Positions 48,921 to 60,285 of a DNA stretch of 64,000 nt are shown here, one piece after another (position 1 is the stretch's first letter; each line of letters opens with the position of its first letter). Origin of the DNA: Marsupella aquatica (lineage: Eukaryota; Marchantiophyta); assembly GCA_973895155.1 (NCBI GenBank), contig OZ316896.1:4030001-4094000 (forward strand), read 5' to 3'. Made by a program: the position numbers and the translations under genes. Below the pieces are notes generated by a model. That model made no database searches. It saw nothing but the letters and a program-made list of their open reading frames with translations, and was not told the origin of the DNA.

Positions 48921-51900
48921 TGCTGGCCGGTGGTGTCTTCACCTGAGTCTGCACTTGGACACTCTTCAATGTACATTGGACTTGTGCACAATAATACATG
49001 AGTTGCACATGCATTGCAGCATTGGACCTGTGCTGACAGTAATAAATGGACATGTTTCCGAGGAATGCAGTCTAGAATGATGTATTCATTGCTCTCGTTG
49101 CTCTTGGGTGTGACCAAGTTCTCTGCTGGAAGGTTCTGATTTGACATTCGACGGTCACAGAGCCGTGCTACGGGAAGCTTCTACCTGCCACTCTCGAGAG
49201 GTGGTCTCATCCAGTGGTCTGATCCCATTGAATGCAAATGCTATTCATCGTTCCTATCGAGGTGTTCTGAAGCCGTCTGAAAGCTCTCATTGACGGAATC
49301 AGATATGAAAGATTTCTGCAACTCGGCATCAAGTCAATCCTGCTGTGAACATAATTTTGGCAGTGGGTATGCTCTATTCACTGAGATGACAGAAACCTCG
49401 CCGCACGTGTTGCATGCTGTTTCTTTTGCCTTGAAAGAATCATCTTCATTAACACGAAGAACGGTGTGAATGTTGTCCTGCTGTTACTTGGGTTGAAATT
49501 GTGTGAGTAAAAATGAGAAATGGCTGCAGGTCGGACATAGTAAACTCACTTGGCCGGATTGAGAAATCCTAGTCCGGCACGGACAGGGGGGTACCATAGA
49601 TTTGAATGCAGAACGGCAGTACATTAATATATACACAAGATCGGTGAAAGAAGACACGAGGACAGAATAGGAAACGATGTTATGAATGATTTGCGTCAAC
49701 GACGTTACAGACGTTAAGGGCAGGATCCGGTATGGCTCTTCGACTAGGTTCTTTTCCCCGAGTTGTAAAGCTCCTCGAACCTAACGCAAATCCCCTACTG
49801 TTGTTGCAGTAATTTCCTGTCTGTCAAGTCTGTGTTTCTGCCTGTCCCCTTTTTCTGCCGACGTCAGGTGTATCGACAAACCAATACAACAAAAGCTGAC
49901 TGGTTCCCGATAGGCTAAGATGAGGTATGCCCCAGGCAATTTGAATCGGGTATAAATGCAATCATCACCTCCGCAGTAACGAATGTCTTTCCCACAATAA
50001 TTATCACCAAGGCACAGAAAGTCCAAACACACTCTCATTTAGTCTCATAACTACGGCATTATTCTATCCTGAACTTCCGGGTCATGTTCATCATTTAACG
50101 TGCACCTACTAGAAAGTAATGATGAGATTTCTTTAGTTCCATTAAGCGACAGCCTACTTACTGAAAGGAGCAGGAGCAGGAGTCCAGGAGGCAGGAATGA
50201 AATCAGAGTGGAATTCCGCGAGCTCAAGCAAGGGAAGCAACGTCATCGCGTGAGTGAAAATCTTCAAGCCTTCGCCTTGTCAAAAAAAGTGTTCAGTGCG
50301 ATTTTCCAACTTTGAGTACCGATCGATAGGACATGGAACTAACTCAGCGCCTTACTCGTGGAGTCCGAGGTCGAGATTAGCAGACCAATGTCCAATCCAA
50401 CGTACAGCAAGGTAAGGGGCGAGGACAATGACAAGAAGTGTAATGACTGCACACCCCTAGACTAGTACCCGAATTGCGAAGCATCATTATTTTGACAAGA
50501 AGATTTTCTGATTTTAGGTGAGATGATTAATGTCGAAAGCAGCGATTTCACAAGTATGAACATGGACCCCTGACGTGACAATCATGGCCTCATGGCAAGG
50601 CAATGAAGGCATCCTTTGTAATCGAATAATAGATGGATTGCGGCACGTGAGTTTGGAAAGTGACGAAGTATGCCAGTTCAATGTACGTGATAGTGACCTT
50701 CACCCGTGCAGCGTTGGTGATGAATTGAGACCGGAAGGACATCAATCGTGATGGTCTGATGGATGTTTCCAATGTACGTAACATTCACCCGTGGAAGTGT
50801 GAAACGCCAGCGAAAAATTTAGACCATGACGTGACACTTAAGTTGTGATGCATTCATCTAATTCTCAACAAGAAACTTTCCGAATTCGAAAGGTATAGCC
50901 TTGATAGCTATGGGTAGCTCTCAGACCAGTTCTACACAACCAGGTCTTGAGAGTGCGCCGATGATGCTTTCGCCAAACTGTCATCAACCGCCTTTGAACG
51001 AAAGAAAATGTGAACACTGATGGGCTCCTACCGTTTCTCTTCACTCAACTGATACTGGAACGTACCTTGCACTGCGAGATGACAGTGACGGTTAGGTGAC
51101 TAACACTGGAACCAACTCAATCTCTGTGGGGCAATGAAGAATCCCGCGCCACCGGTCATGTGTTACTCAAGTCATTGAGGCTCATGGAAGGCATATATTT
51201 AGGTTGGCTACTAACAAACCTGCTAGAAACCTCAGGTTCTGGTTCACTGGCCATCTCTGCCATTATCTCAGATATCGAGGTGGCCTTACACAGACACACA
51301 CAAGACATACACAGACTTTTAATTTTTGTTTCCCTCTTTCAAGAAAATACACAGGCATTTGGGTGATGTAGTATGGATTGAAGGAAGGCCACTACAAAAA
51401 ATGGGGTAAAATCCTTGGAAGTCCTCGACAGAACACGATTTCGAGCTCTGTGATATTATTCACGATAAGTGCAGCTTATGTTAAACTCCAAAGCTTGATC
51501 ATGCACAGCAGTTCCTGACGAGAAGCTGACAACAGGACGCCAAGAGAACATACTGCAGAACGTACTTATGACAGTAGTCCTCTGGACGTGTCACTGTCAG
51601 GGACATTCGCTGTGACCTGCGTCTTGATGGCTCTAACTAAAGTATGTACGCCGAGCCAGCCATGAGACAGGTAGAGTCTGCATTGTAATTTGCCACCGTC
51701 CAGACTTGCTCACAAGCCGTGGTAAGGAAATCTGTACCTCGGTCGGTGGGAGCAAAGTGCCTATACGTATCTCATTGGTTTCTAATTGTGGTGAGAGGAT
51801 AGTGGTGGAGCAACGAGAGCACTCAAATCTGTTCTGTTCTTTTTGACAAGAAATAGCATACTTTATTAAAGACTCTTCAAAGTGGTGGACTGCCTTGGGT

Positions 51901-52931
51901 CAACCTGAAGGGGAATAGGGCTCAATTTCTTGGAGGGCCCGCTGAGATAGGAATCACGTTGTCACCAACAGAATCGTTTACGTAAATCTGTCGAGATTTA
52001 TAGTTGGAATGGCTGTCCTAATTGAGAGACAACTGAGTTTCAGCTACTTCAGGGAATTCCTGACAGGTTACTACAAAGACAACGCGTTGCTCGTCAAATC
52101 GTAGTAAGCAAGAGAGGTCTCGCGAGTGAAAGTAGTACATCACCGGGAAGCAAGGTCAATCTCATCAATGGGTTCATTGACGTCTGTGACGGACACTTGA
52201 CGAGTGACAAGAGGTCCCAAGTCTCGAAGATCCTTGGCAGTCAGAACGTTTTGATAGGTGCTGGACACGAAATGTACACCTTATGGATCGCCCTCAAGAT
52301 TTCACAACGTTCTGTTAAGTGCTGGACACGAAATTCGTACGTCATCTGGAGCCCTGCACCTCCTTACAAGATTAAAGGGAACTCTTGGAGATTCTACCCC
52401 TTCAGGAATTGACGGTTCGTGTCCTCGTCCAATTCTCCCGATCCTTTTCGGTTCTTTTAAGCCAGCAGACAGAAGGTGGGTGGCATCATTGTGAGGTGAA
52501 ATCCCTTTTTCAAGTGAGACTGTCAGGACACCAGAACTGGCTCCTCTTGCTTTTCTACCTTCAACATGATGTCCAATTAGAGTAAGTTGAGACCGAAATG
52601 TACAGCACAAAGCAATGGAAACCAGAACCAGTTGGAATTTTGCTGAACCCGAGACCAAGCGTTTCTGCACTAAACTACCAATAAGTGTACCACACGGTCG
52701 GGGTAGGAGCGGACCAGATGCAAACTTCACACCTGCTCATGAGTTATGAAATAAAGGACTATGAGGGGACCCTTACTGGGGATGTTGAGTCTAAACAATG
52801 AACCTCATGGATGATGTCCAATTCCTCCGGTGGCTCATCAAATCCCACACGTAATGTTCGATCAAATAGAATTGATAGAGCAGTAGTGTCCCATTCCATT
52901 TGAGGTTTCAGCATATTGGTAAGTAAACAGT
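48921..52931. other. Intergenic DNA, no supported gene
   Basis: No frame shows protein similarity that I recognise. A purine-rich patch (AGGAGCAGGAGCAGGAGTCC, 50166) and a duplicated ACGTT/CTGGACACGAAAT block at 52239-52361 are the only structures noted. The 3' end of the HROB-like gene lies just right of this. Confidence 0.5.
52239..52361. repeat. Direct duplication of about 64 bp
   Basis: CAGAACGTTTTGATAGGTGC at 52239, followed by TGGACACGAAAT, is repeated with changes from about 52303 (CAACGTTCTGTTAAGTGCTG), again followed by GACACGAAAT. Confidence 0.7.
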
Positions 52932-55843
52932 TCAAAAAATGTCATCAGCTAAGAGGTCCTCAAGATCCTCACTGAAGTCCCAACCGGCTGCCTTGGCTTT
53001 AGCGTCTTGACTGGCTCTGACATCCCTAAAGAATTCGCTCGGTGGATCGTTTGGGTCGCCCAAATTAGCAGTTACTGCACGCTTCCTCGAATCTATGGCA
53101 TCTTGCAGCGGTAGACTGTTCCTGATTCTGGTGTCTGATCCTATAGTTTCCTTTTCTCGGATACTCTCGTCGTTATGCAGTGTAGGAATCAAATCTGTCA
53201 CTCCCTCTCTATCTGACTGGCAAAAGTTAGGTGCAATGGTTTCAGACTGGTATCCTTCTTTAGCTGCCGTCTGTATCTGTAATGTATCGTTCAATCCTGC
53301 CTTCGGCAAGGGGTGATCCCTTCCAGGAACGCCTGCATCAGAAAAAAATCAAACGTTAGTTACGTGCATTCCAGCTGATGTGCTGATAAGATTATTGGTG
53401 TAAACTCAAAATAGTCGAGATGAGAAATTAGCTTGAGCACTTTGAGCCTTCGAGAAAGAGAAATGAGACATACCTAACTCGTCCGCGTCGTTGATGGCTT
53501 TTCTTCTTCTCTTTGGAGCAATGGTGTCCTTCCCCAAAATCTATATAAGTCAGAACCCAGGGATAAAGAAACACAGTTAAGAAGTAGGAATTTAACAGAA
53601 CGCCTGGAAGAACATTGCTCTTTCCTTAACTTTTAATTGATAATAGTATGATAAATTCTTGAAGACATACGAGGGGAAAGAGTGACGCACTCGATCCACA
53701 TTTCTGACGGTGATGTTGAGATAGTGCTTAAAAGGAGTGGGACTGAAGACAGCGACCTGCATCACCAAGGTGTCAGTTTATGGTTTTCTAGTGCTGTATC
53801 GTATGGCATCAAGCATGACCATCAACAAAAGAGACACAATTCCATTGTTGTTTTTCTAATAGGGGCATGAATCCGTGAGCACTCCGAAAGCGGGATCAAA
53901 CCTTTCGAATGATGATAACAGCTCCAGGGCTAATTAAATCACCATCCTCGACATCAGTCAAGACTTTCCTGTGTATTGTCCCGCCTATAGTGCCAGTTGG
54001 GTCCTGCAATACAGAGCATCTAAAATCTGTGAGACTTGGTCCTACCAAGGAGCCTTGGAAGATTCGAAGGGAGCATGCTTTGGACTATTTGTGACCAGTT
54101 TTTCAGGTGAACTGAAAACGTTGTCTGGAAATTTTGCTTTGACAGAATGGGAGCAACACCAATCAGGCCCACCGTGACGGAAGCCGCACCTAGTGAAATA
54201 ACCGCCCAAATGTGAGGCACGTGAACAAAGGAACCTCAAGACGCTGGAACATCAATATCAACTACTTGTTCACACTTTGCCGAGAAGAGAAAATGTTACC
54301 TTGAGCGTCACGGACAAATCTCCTAATCCGTTCCGCACAGCCGTGTTGATGATTACTGCAAGCTGAAACACCACATCCACAATCCCAGAGCTTTTCAAAA
54401 GTCAGATAATTGGAATGACCGGACGATAGATGAAAGTCGAGAATCGCATTCTAAGCCGCTTTACTCGCGTTCTCCAACTATTGATTGGCAAATCAAGAAA
54501 AGAATGAATGGGACAACTGGTATCCTGATCTGCTTGCATATCAGAATTCACATCAGACTTAATAACATGACCAACTTAATATCAGGTAGGAATCCTAGTT
54601 CTGCACCTGAGGGATATGGTGCTTGGTGGATTTGACGGTGGCAATTGTTGATCTTGAAGAATGATTTCCTGGCATGAAACTAATATAAGATAGGATACTA
54701 AACCCACTAGTGATCATTCACAGGGTGAAGGTTGAACGATGACCTTCGAAACACTTAAAAGAAACTTTCAAGAGGCCCTTGTGATGAAAGGGATGATGTC
54801 ATACTCTAGTGTGACTCACCAAACGTGGTATCACCATCATTCAGAAAATCCATGGCAGCAAGCCAGGGACCTTCCCTGAAATCCAGAGTATCAGCAGCTG
54901 GAACAGGCATGTGAGACAGCCGGCCTGGACCACAATACTTCTCAACATGCGTGAGACCCTTAGCCCTATGGCCGGTGCTGTTTAAACAACTCTGTAGTGC
55001 ACCGGCTGGACCAGGAATTTTGTATCCCAGCACTGTGACAGGCGGAGAAATTTCCCTCTCCAGTGGACAATCGCGTTCCGGATGAGCGAGCTCTACGCGC
55101 GAGATGTGACATCCCTCTCCATCTTCGGCTGCTTCCTGAGCTAGAGGACGCTCCGGGGAAGACAATAATGGGGAAGCTTGCAAGCTTCTTCCATCTCCTG
55201 GAATTCCTCCTTGACTGCAGTCCATTGCTCGTTTGGCAAAATCATCGACAACTATTGGGTCATCCCATCCAGTCCCCGCATTCCCGTCTTGTCGAATTCT
55301 CTTACTGGCCCTCCCTCTGGTCTCTTCTGAACGTCCATAACCTTCTCCTATCGATGCTCTCCTGTCTCTTCTCCCACCTGATGGCACTCTCACGTCCTGT
55401 TCTCCGTCTTGATCATTGAGGTCTTCCTCATCGCTACGGTCCGCATAATCAGATCTCTTGTCATGAAAATTGCTAGTCTCTTCACTAAAGTCTTGTTCGT
55501 TTGGTTCCTCCAATGAATACTGCGAAATCTCATGTCCTCCCCCCACATTCCACGAAGATGCCCCTGGATGGCTTGTCCCTTCGTCTCCTTCTTTGGAGGA
55601 TTTGTCACCATCTTCTGTGGCTTGCTCCTCATCAGCTTGGAGCTGTTCGGGGGAATTGCGAGGACTGACAGCATCTGAATCCGTGGGGGTTAACTCAGTA
55701 CGTTCAGCAGCACTCGCTGAAGTAGGAGTGTTAGAAGGAGGTTGTTGTTTCCTGCCTGTATGTGAAGCAAGAATCGGGTCCGAATTATCGAATTCAAGGA
55801 GCTGCTCCAAATCGTCGTCGGCTGTATCCCAATCTGTCCCCAT
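52932..55843 (-). CDS. HROB: HROB-like homologous-recombination OB-fold protein (C17orf53/MCM8IP family)
   Basis: Seven exons: 55843-54820, 54668-54607, 54362-54300, 54003-53902, 53756-53691, 53540-53474 and 53332-52932, for 594 residues. Animal HROB loads and activates the MCM8-MCM9 helicase in homologous recombination and crosslink repair, in the nucleus. Exon 1 is a long acidic, Ser/Glu-rich disordered region ending in the conserved GYKIPGPAGALQ motif and LDFREGPWLAAMDFL (the 'GPW' block). The next exons give the OB-fold: STIATVKSTKHHIPQ; LAVIINTAVRNGLGDLSVTL; DPTGTIGGTIHRKVLTDVED; SPGAVIIIRKVAVFSPTPFK; HYLNITVRNV. A basic KRRRK follows. The C-terminus ends in an acidic WDFSEDLEDLLADDIF helix, echoing the N-terminal DDDLEQLLEF. 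The exon 5 donor (CGA|GTGCGT) was chosen because it keeps the frame. Identity rests on these motifs. Confidence 0.85.
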
Positions 55844-56570
55844 GTTGGTCAGTCTGCATAGCCTGTATCAATAGGTACCTGTCTTGACGACAAGATTAAA
55901 TTTTGACCCATTAAAATTGACCCAGTCGTGATTATGAAAGCGCTCAACAGAAGTTCAACGTAGTGCTAGCAAACCAAAAATCACCGGCTCCGCGAAGTTT
56001 AATTCACAAGAAACTCTCTTGAGCTGAAGACTGCTATATCATTCAGTCCTTCGGGGTTGATTTAGCGTCGCACCAGACTAGACCCCACAACAAAACAAAC
56101 TTCAGAAGCAACTCAAAGAGAGAAACCGGAACATTTCCAATCACACTGTGAAAGCATCTCTGTGAGACGGACTACATCACACCCGAGTCTTGATCACTGC
56201 AATCCAACCCTGTAAGGTATGTTGCGATCCTGAATTCTTCTTCCGAAAGCTGAACCCTACATCAGCTACCGTACCTTAGCGTTCGTGAATTCTCTCCCCC
56301 CCCTGACTGCTTCAGTGGTCGCTTCACCAGTGTGTGACGTGCAGCATCCGTCCAATATGCGGCCACATCAGAAACAAAATCGAGAAAATTCGGAATCCAT
56401 TATACGATCTGGCGTGGAAAGAACTTCATAATACTGCAGCGAAGCAAGGCATGACATGACAAGTATTAACATTTTGGTCCTCATCAAGTTCAGAATGACA
56501 TCCAGCAAATGAAAAGGAATCCGCTTCTCTATCTGACTAGAAAGACTGGTTCTGAAAGAAACTAGATCAG
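55844..56570. promoter_or_regulatory. Upstream region of the HROB-like gene
   Basis: No gene is seen. It should hold the minus-strand promoter and 5' leader. The run TCTCTCCCCCCCCTGACTGC lies at 56290. Confidence 0.4.
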
Positions 56571-57490
56571 CAACTCAACATCTGCCACACAACCAATCCT
56601 TTGGGCTGAGAAAGATCAATAACTCTGTGCTTTGCACAACTTGCCAGTCTCTTTCTCTTGATAAGTAACGTGACTTCTTCTTCTTGAGCCACCTTCCCTT
56701 TTCCACAAGAAGAACAGAACCGGACACTGTGGTACTCTCCTCGATCACGTCAGCCGGGAAAACAGAGGAAATAACAGAATTGGAGGAAACAGTCCTTTGC
56801 CTCCGAAAAGTCAAACGCAATGAGAATGAATTTGTTTAAAAAACTTTGGCGATCCCTCCTCTAGATATCGTTCCAGAATAAATGTAAGTGAGTCAGCGTT
56901 GTCTATTCTCCCGATTCATACTCTCTGTTTTCTCTTCCTTCCCGAGCTGGGCCACTTTCCGTTTGCCAAACGGAGACCAGAAACCTCCTCTCGATTGGAC
57001 TCTGGTACTCTCCCTTGATCAAGTCACGGAAACCAGAGGAAATGAGAGAATTGGAGGAAAAGAATAAAGAGAAATGGATGCTGAGCGAGATGAAAATGCA
57101 CTCTCTTAGCGAAGGCAACTGCAATGACCATGATTTTTTCTTTCAAAACTTGACGATCCCTCCCCTACCAAAAACATTGTTCCAGAACCAACGTGACTGA
57201 GGGAGCGAATGTCTAAACCTCCGATTCATTCTCGATGTCCTCACTGCCTTTCCTTCCTCAGCTGGGCCACTTTCCGTTCTCCAAACGAAGATCAGAAACC
57301 TCCTCTCGATTTGGGTCTGGTACTCTCCCTCGATCAAGTCACTGAAACCAGAAAAAATGAGAGAAATGGAGTAGAAGAGTAGAGAAATTGCTGTTGGGCG
57401 AGATGAAAATCCTTCACACAAATGCAATGACCATGATTTTTCTTTCGAAGAAGTTTGACGATTCCTCTTCTAAGGATCGTTCCAGAATAA
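56571..57490. repeat. Three tandem copies of a ~300-bp unit
   Basis: TTCCAGAATAAATGTAAGTG at 56871, TTCCAGAACCAACGTGACTG at 57179 and TTCCAGAATAAACGGAACTG at 57480 mark unit ends about 300-308 bp apart. Each unit carries AACCTCCTCTCGATT, GGTACTCTCCCT.GATCAAGTCA and ACCATGATTTTT-type blocks. The first unit is the most diverged. On the minus strand, units two and three both carry an open frame with the related peptide GEYQ..IERRFL..VW.TESGP; whether that is translated is unknown. Confidence 0.85.
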
Positions 57491-59867
57491 ACGGAACTGA
57501 GGGCAGAGAACAGAGTGAGGAGAGAACGAGAAAGACAGACAAAATTGGATAATTTGAAAACCCTGATTGCCCATATTTGGCGGGAGAGGTAACGAGAGTT
57601 GAGGGTGAGGGGAGGTTAGGGTTCCATACTGTTCCCTTCCCTTTGCATAATTGGAAAGAGAAGGCTATCACAACACCAGTCATTGTGAAAATAAAGAAAA
57701 AAAACCATTCTCACTTGTTGTTGCTCTTTTGTGCCATGACATCTTTTACTCAAGTACATTTTTTTGGTAATGAGATCTTTTTGACAAACAAAATCTTTTG
57801 TACCATGATATTTTTCTCACCTACATCTTTAGCACAACATCAGTCAAATTTGCAAGAAATGGATTTGCCGTCCACTATTTGTCCACTCTTGAGTTCGAAG
57901 TAACTATTTGTCCACTCTTGAGTTCAAAGTAACACTAACTCATGCGCACAAAAGTAGTGTTGTACCAACATCAGTGCAAATAACACTAATTCACAAGTAG
58001 AGCCCAAAGTTCTCTATGTATTGTGAGAGGAACACTAACTGCTGTGAAGATTGTAGGTTTTCAGTCTTCCATTAGGTTTCTGGCTTCCATTAGCCATTTC
58101 CCACCTAGTCACATACCCCATTAGCAAGAATCTAAGTGTCATCCTCAAATATGGGAAGATCTGACCTTCATAAAGTAGTCCAGTTTCATATTTCACCATA
58201 ATCAGACCCAATTAGCCTCTGAGTTTCATAAAGTAATCCAATTTTGCAGACCCAATTAGCCAGTCACCCTTGAATCTAGAGAGATCTGAGGATGACTCTA
58301 TGGAGATCTGATTCACAGAAAGTAGTCCAACGACTCATCTAGCCACAGACCCAATTAGGCAGAAATTTCAAGGTCATCTTTAAAACGGTTATAATGAGAT
58401 GTACAGTAGTAAAATTAGAAAAAGAACATTCCTAGCATCTTCCTCTTCATGCCAGAAGGTGACCATCGCCACACTGGCGAAAAAGGAAAAAAAAGAGGCT
58501 GGTTCCTAATCCTTGAGCTCTGTCCACAGCCACCGGATGATGGGGAAGGGATTTGGCCCATGGTTACAATACATGTGCTCTTGAAAGTGAGCTCTCTGGT
58601 GTTCTGTTCCCACTTCTACTCTCTGCTCTTCTTACCATCTCTCATTTCCAGCAACGACAGAGGATATAAGCGGAACTTTTATTGTGTTCCTAGTTTTTCA
58701 GAGTCTCTGAGAACTTTGAAGAGAAGACAAGGTGACAAGTCTCGTCGATGAAGTCTCGTTATCTAGAAGAATCTGTTGTGGATAGAATGTTTGCTGCCGA
58801 GGCCATGGATGTTTGCTGCTCGTACCGTACTCTCCTGGGGGCTTCATGAGTTGTTTGTCTAGTTTTTCAGCTGGGCTGAGGTCTGACTCTGGGTTGTGAA
58901 TTCAGGTGCAGAGCTGTTCGCCTGCCTAGGGCCCTTTGGAATCCCAGTGTTTGCTTCATAGATGCAGTGTCTCAGATTGAATCTCGGTGGGTCTCTCCTT
59001 ATAAACCCTGACAAGGGTTTACCTCTACATTTGTGTGTTTTAGCTTTGGTCCATCCTGAAAATTTAGACAGACTGAGAATATCGAGGCCTTTGATGAGTG
59101 CACAGAAGTAAGCTGAGGCTACGATCTCTCCACAGGAAGAGCAGGGCACAGAACAAGTATGTTTCGTGTTTGGCGGTGCGGTAGCGGGACCCTTATTCTC
59201 TCTCACTCCCGCTTTGGGAGTGCTCGTTTGATTTTTTCAATTCATTTATAACAGGTTTAAGTATTTTGTTAAAGCTCCGCGCAGCAATCTCAGCTCTCCG
59301 AAGTCTCTGTCTCGTACAATTCGTTCGCAACTATGTCGAATAAGCATTTTCTCCAGCTACGCAAAGAGATCTTTGCTTTACAGACAGCGTGTGCACGGGC
59401 TTTTCGAGCATTCACTGATCTTCGAATTTGACGTCTGAATTGGTGCTAAATGTTTCTGCAATGATGATGGCTCTTGCAGTGCACTTGAACGTCCACAGGG
59501 CAATGGGGACTCCCGGTTATCGCGGTCAAACAACCAACTGAATTTTTGTTCAGAATCTGCAGAAACTCTCCCGGTTTCTTCCCCTGTCCTGCGATTTCTC
59601 CCTGCGGACAAGGGCCCTGCGGACGAGGACAAAGAACAATTTTGTTCCAGTGAGTCCTCACTGCGCTTGGGAATTGGTCCATCCATGATACTACTTAGTC
59701 CTTCTGCCCCAATTCTGGCTGGGGCCCAATTGCAGGGGTGCCATACCGTGGCCCATGGTGTGACACTTTCAAGGAGCCTGGAATTCTTAGGTGGCTCTTC
59801 TTCTTCGAGCCTGTTCATGAGAAGAGTCGGTCAGCCAGCGCCTGGATGGGGCAGAACTGGTATGTTT
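57491..59867. other. Intergenic DNA, no gene I can support
   Basis: Frames at 58449-58751 (plus), 58859-59206 (minus) and 59378-59818 (minus) are open for 80-147 codons but match nothing I recognise. The middle one opens with GTG rather than ATG. They could include exons of the minus-strand gene suggested at 59868-60205. Confidence 0.4.
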
Positions 59868-60205
59868 CTAAGCTGGAGTTGGGGACCATAAAACTTTTAT
59901 TTGATTAAATTTATCCACGCATTTGTCGCGAAACAAAATATTCTCGTGACTTCTGATGAGTTTGACACCGTATCTCCACATTCTCTGAGCAACGAAGGAT
60001 GGGCATTCTTTTAGCGTAGCAAGGCTGAGCAAGTCGATTTCTTTGAGCTGCTCGTTAAATATTGGTGCAGCTTCGCTGAAGGGTTTTGCATTGCTTTCTA
60101 GAATCTTAGTGAATAAAGTGTCTTCCCTCAGTTCTGATTTTGTGTCACTTGTAGAAATTCCCAGCTCACCGAATAAGGCATCGAAAAATAGTCTGGAAAC
60201 AATCA
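59868..60205 (-). CDS. Possible internal exon of an unrecognised gene
   Basis: Just inside an acceptor-like TTGATTGTTTCCAG, the minus strand is open with a well-balanced, protein-like sequence: FFDALFGELGIS, DTLFTKILESNAKPFSEAAP, then IFNEQLKEIDLLS, LKECPSFVAQRMWRYGVKLI and FRDKCVDKF. No ATG begins it, so it would need an upstream exon, which I could not find. No family comes to mind. The plus-strand gene starting at 60286 is only 80 bp away, so the two may be divergently arranged or overlap. Confidence 0.4.
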
Positions 60206-60285
60206 AATTGAACTCTCAAAATGATGTCATTTGACTCTTTTGTTCGTCATTGAACTATGTTCCAGCTCGTGATAGAACCTGCAGT

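Noticed and set aside
52302-52730. Minus-strand frame of 142 codons
   Set aside because: It overlaps a DNA-level duplication and shows no recognisable domain.
58859-59206. Minus-strand frame with a Cys-rich CSVPCSSCGE patch, considered as a zinc finger
   Set aside because: It opens with GTG, the Cys spacing fits no family that I know, and no transcript structure could be built.
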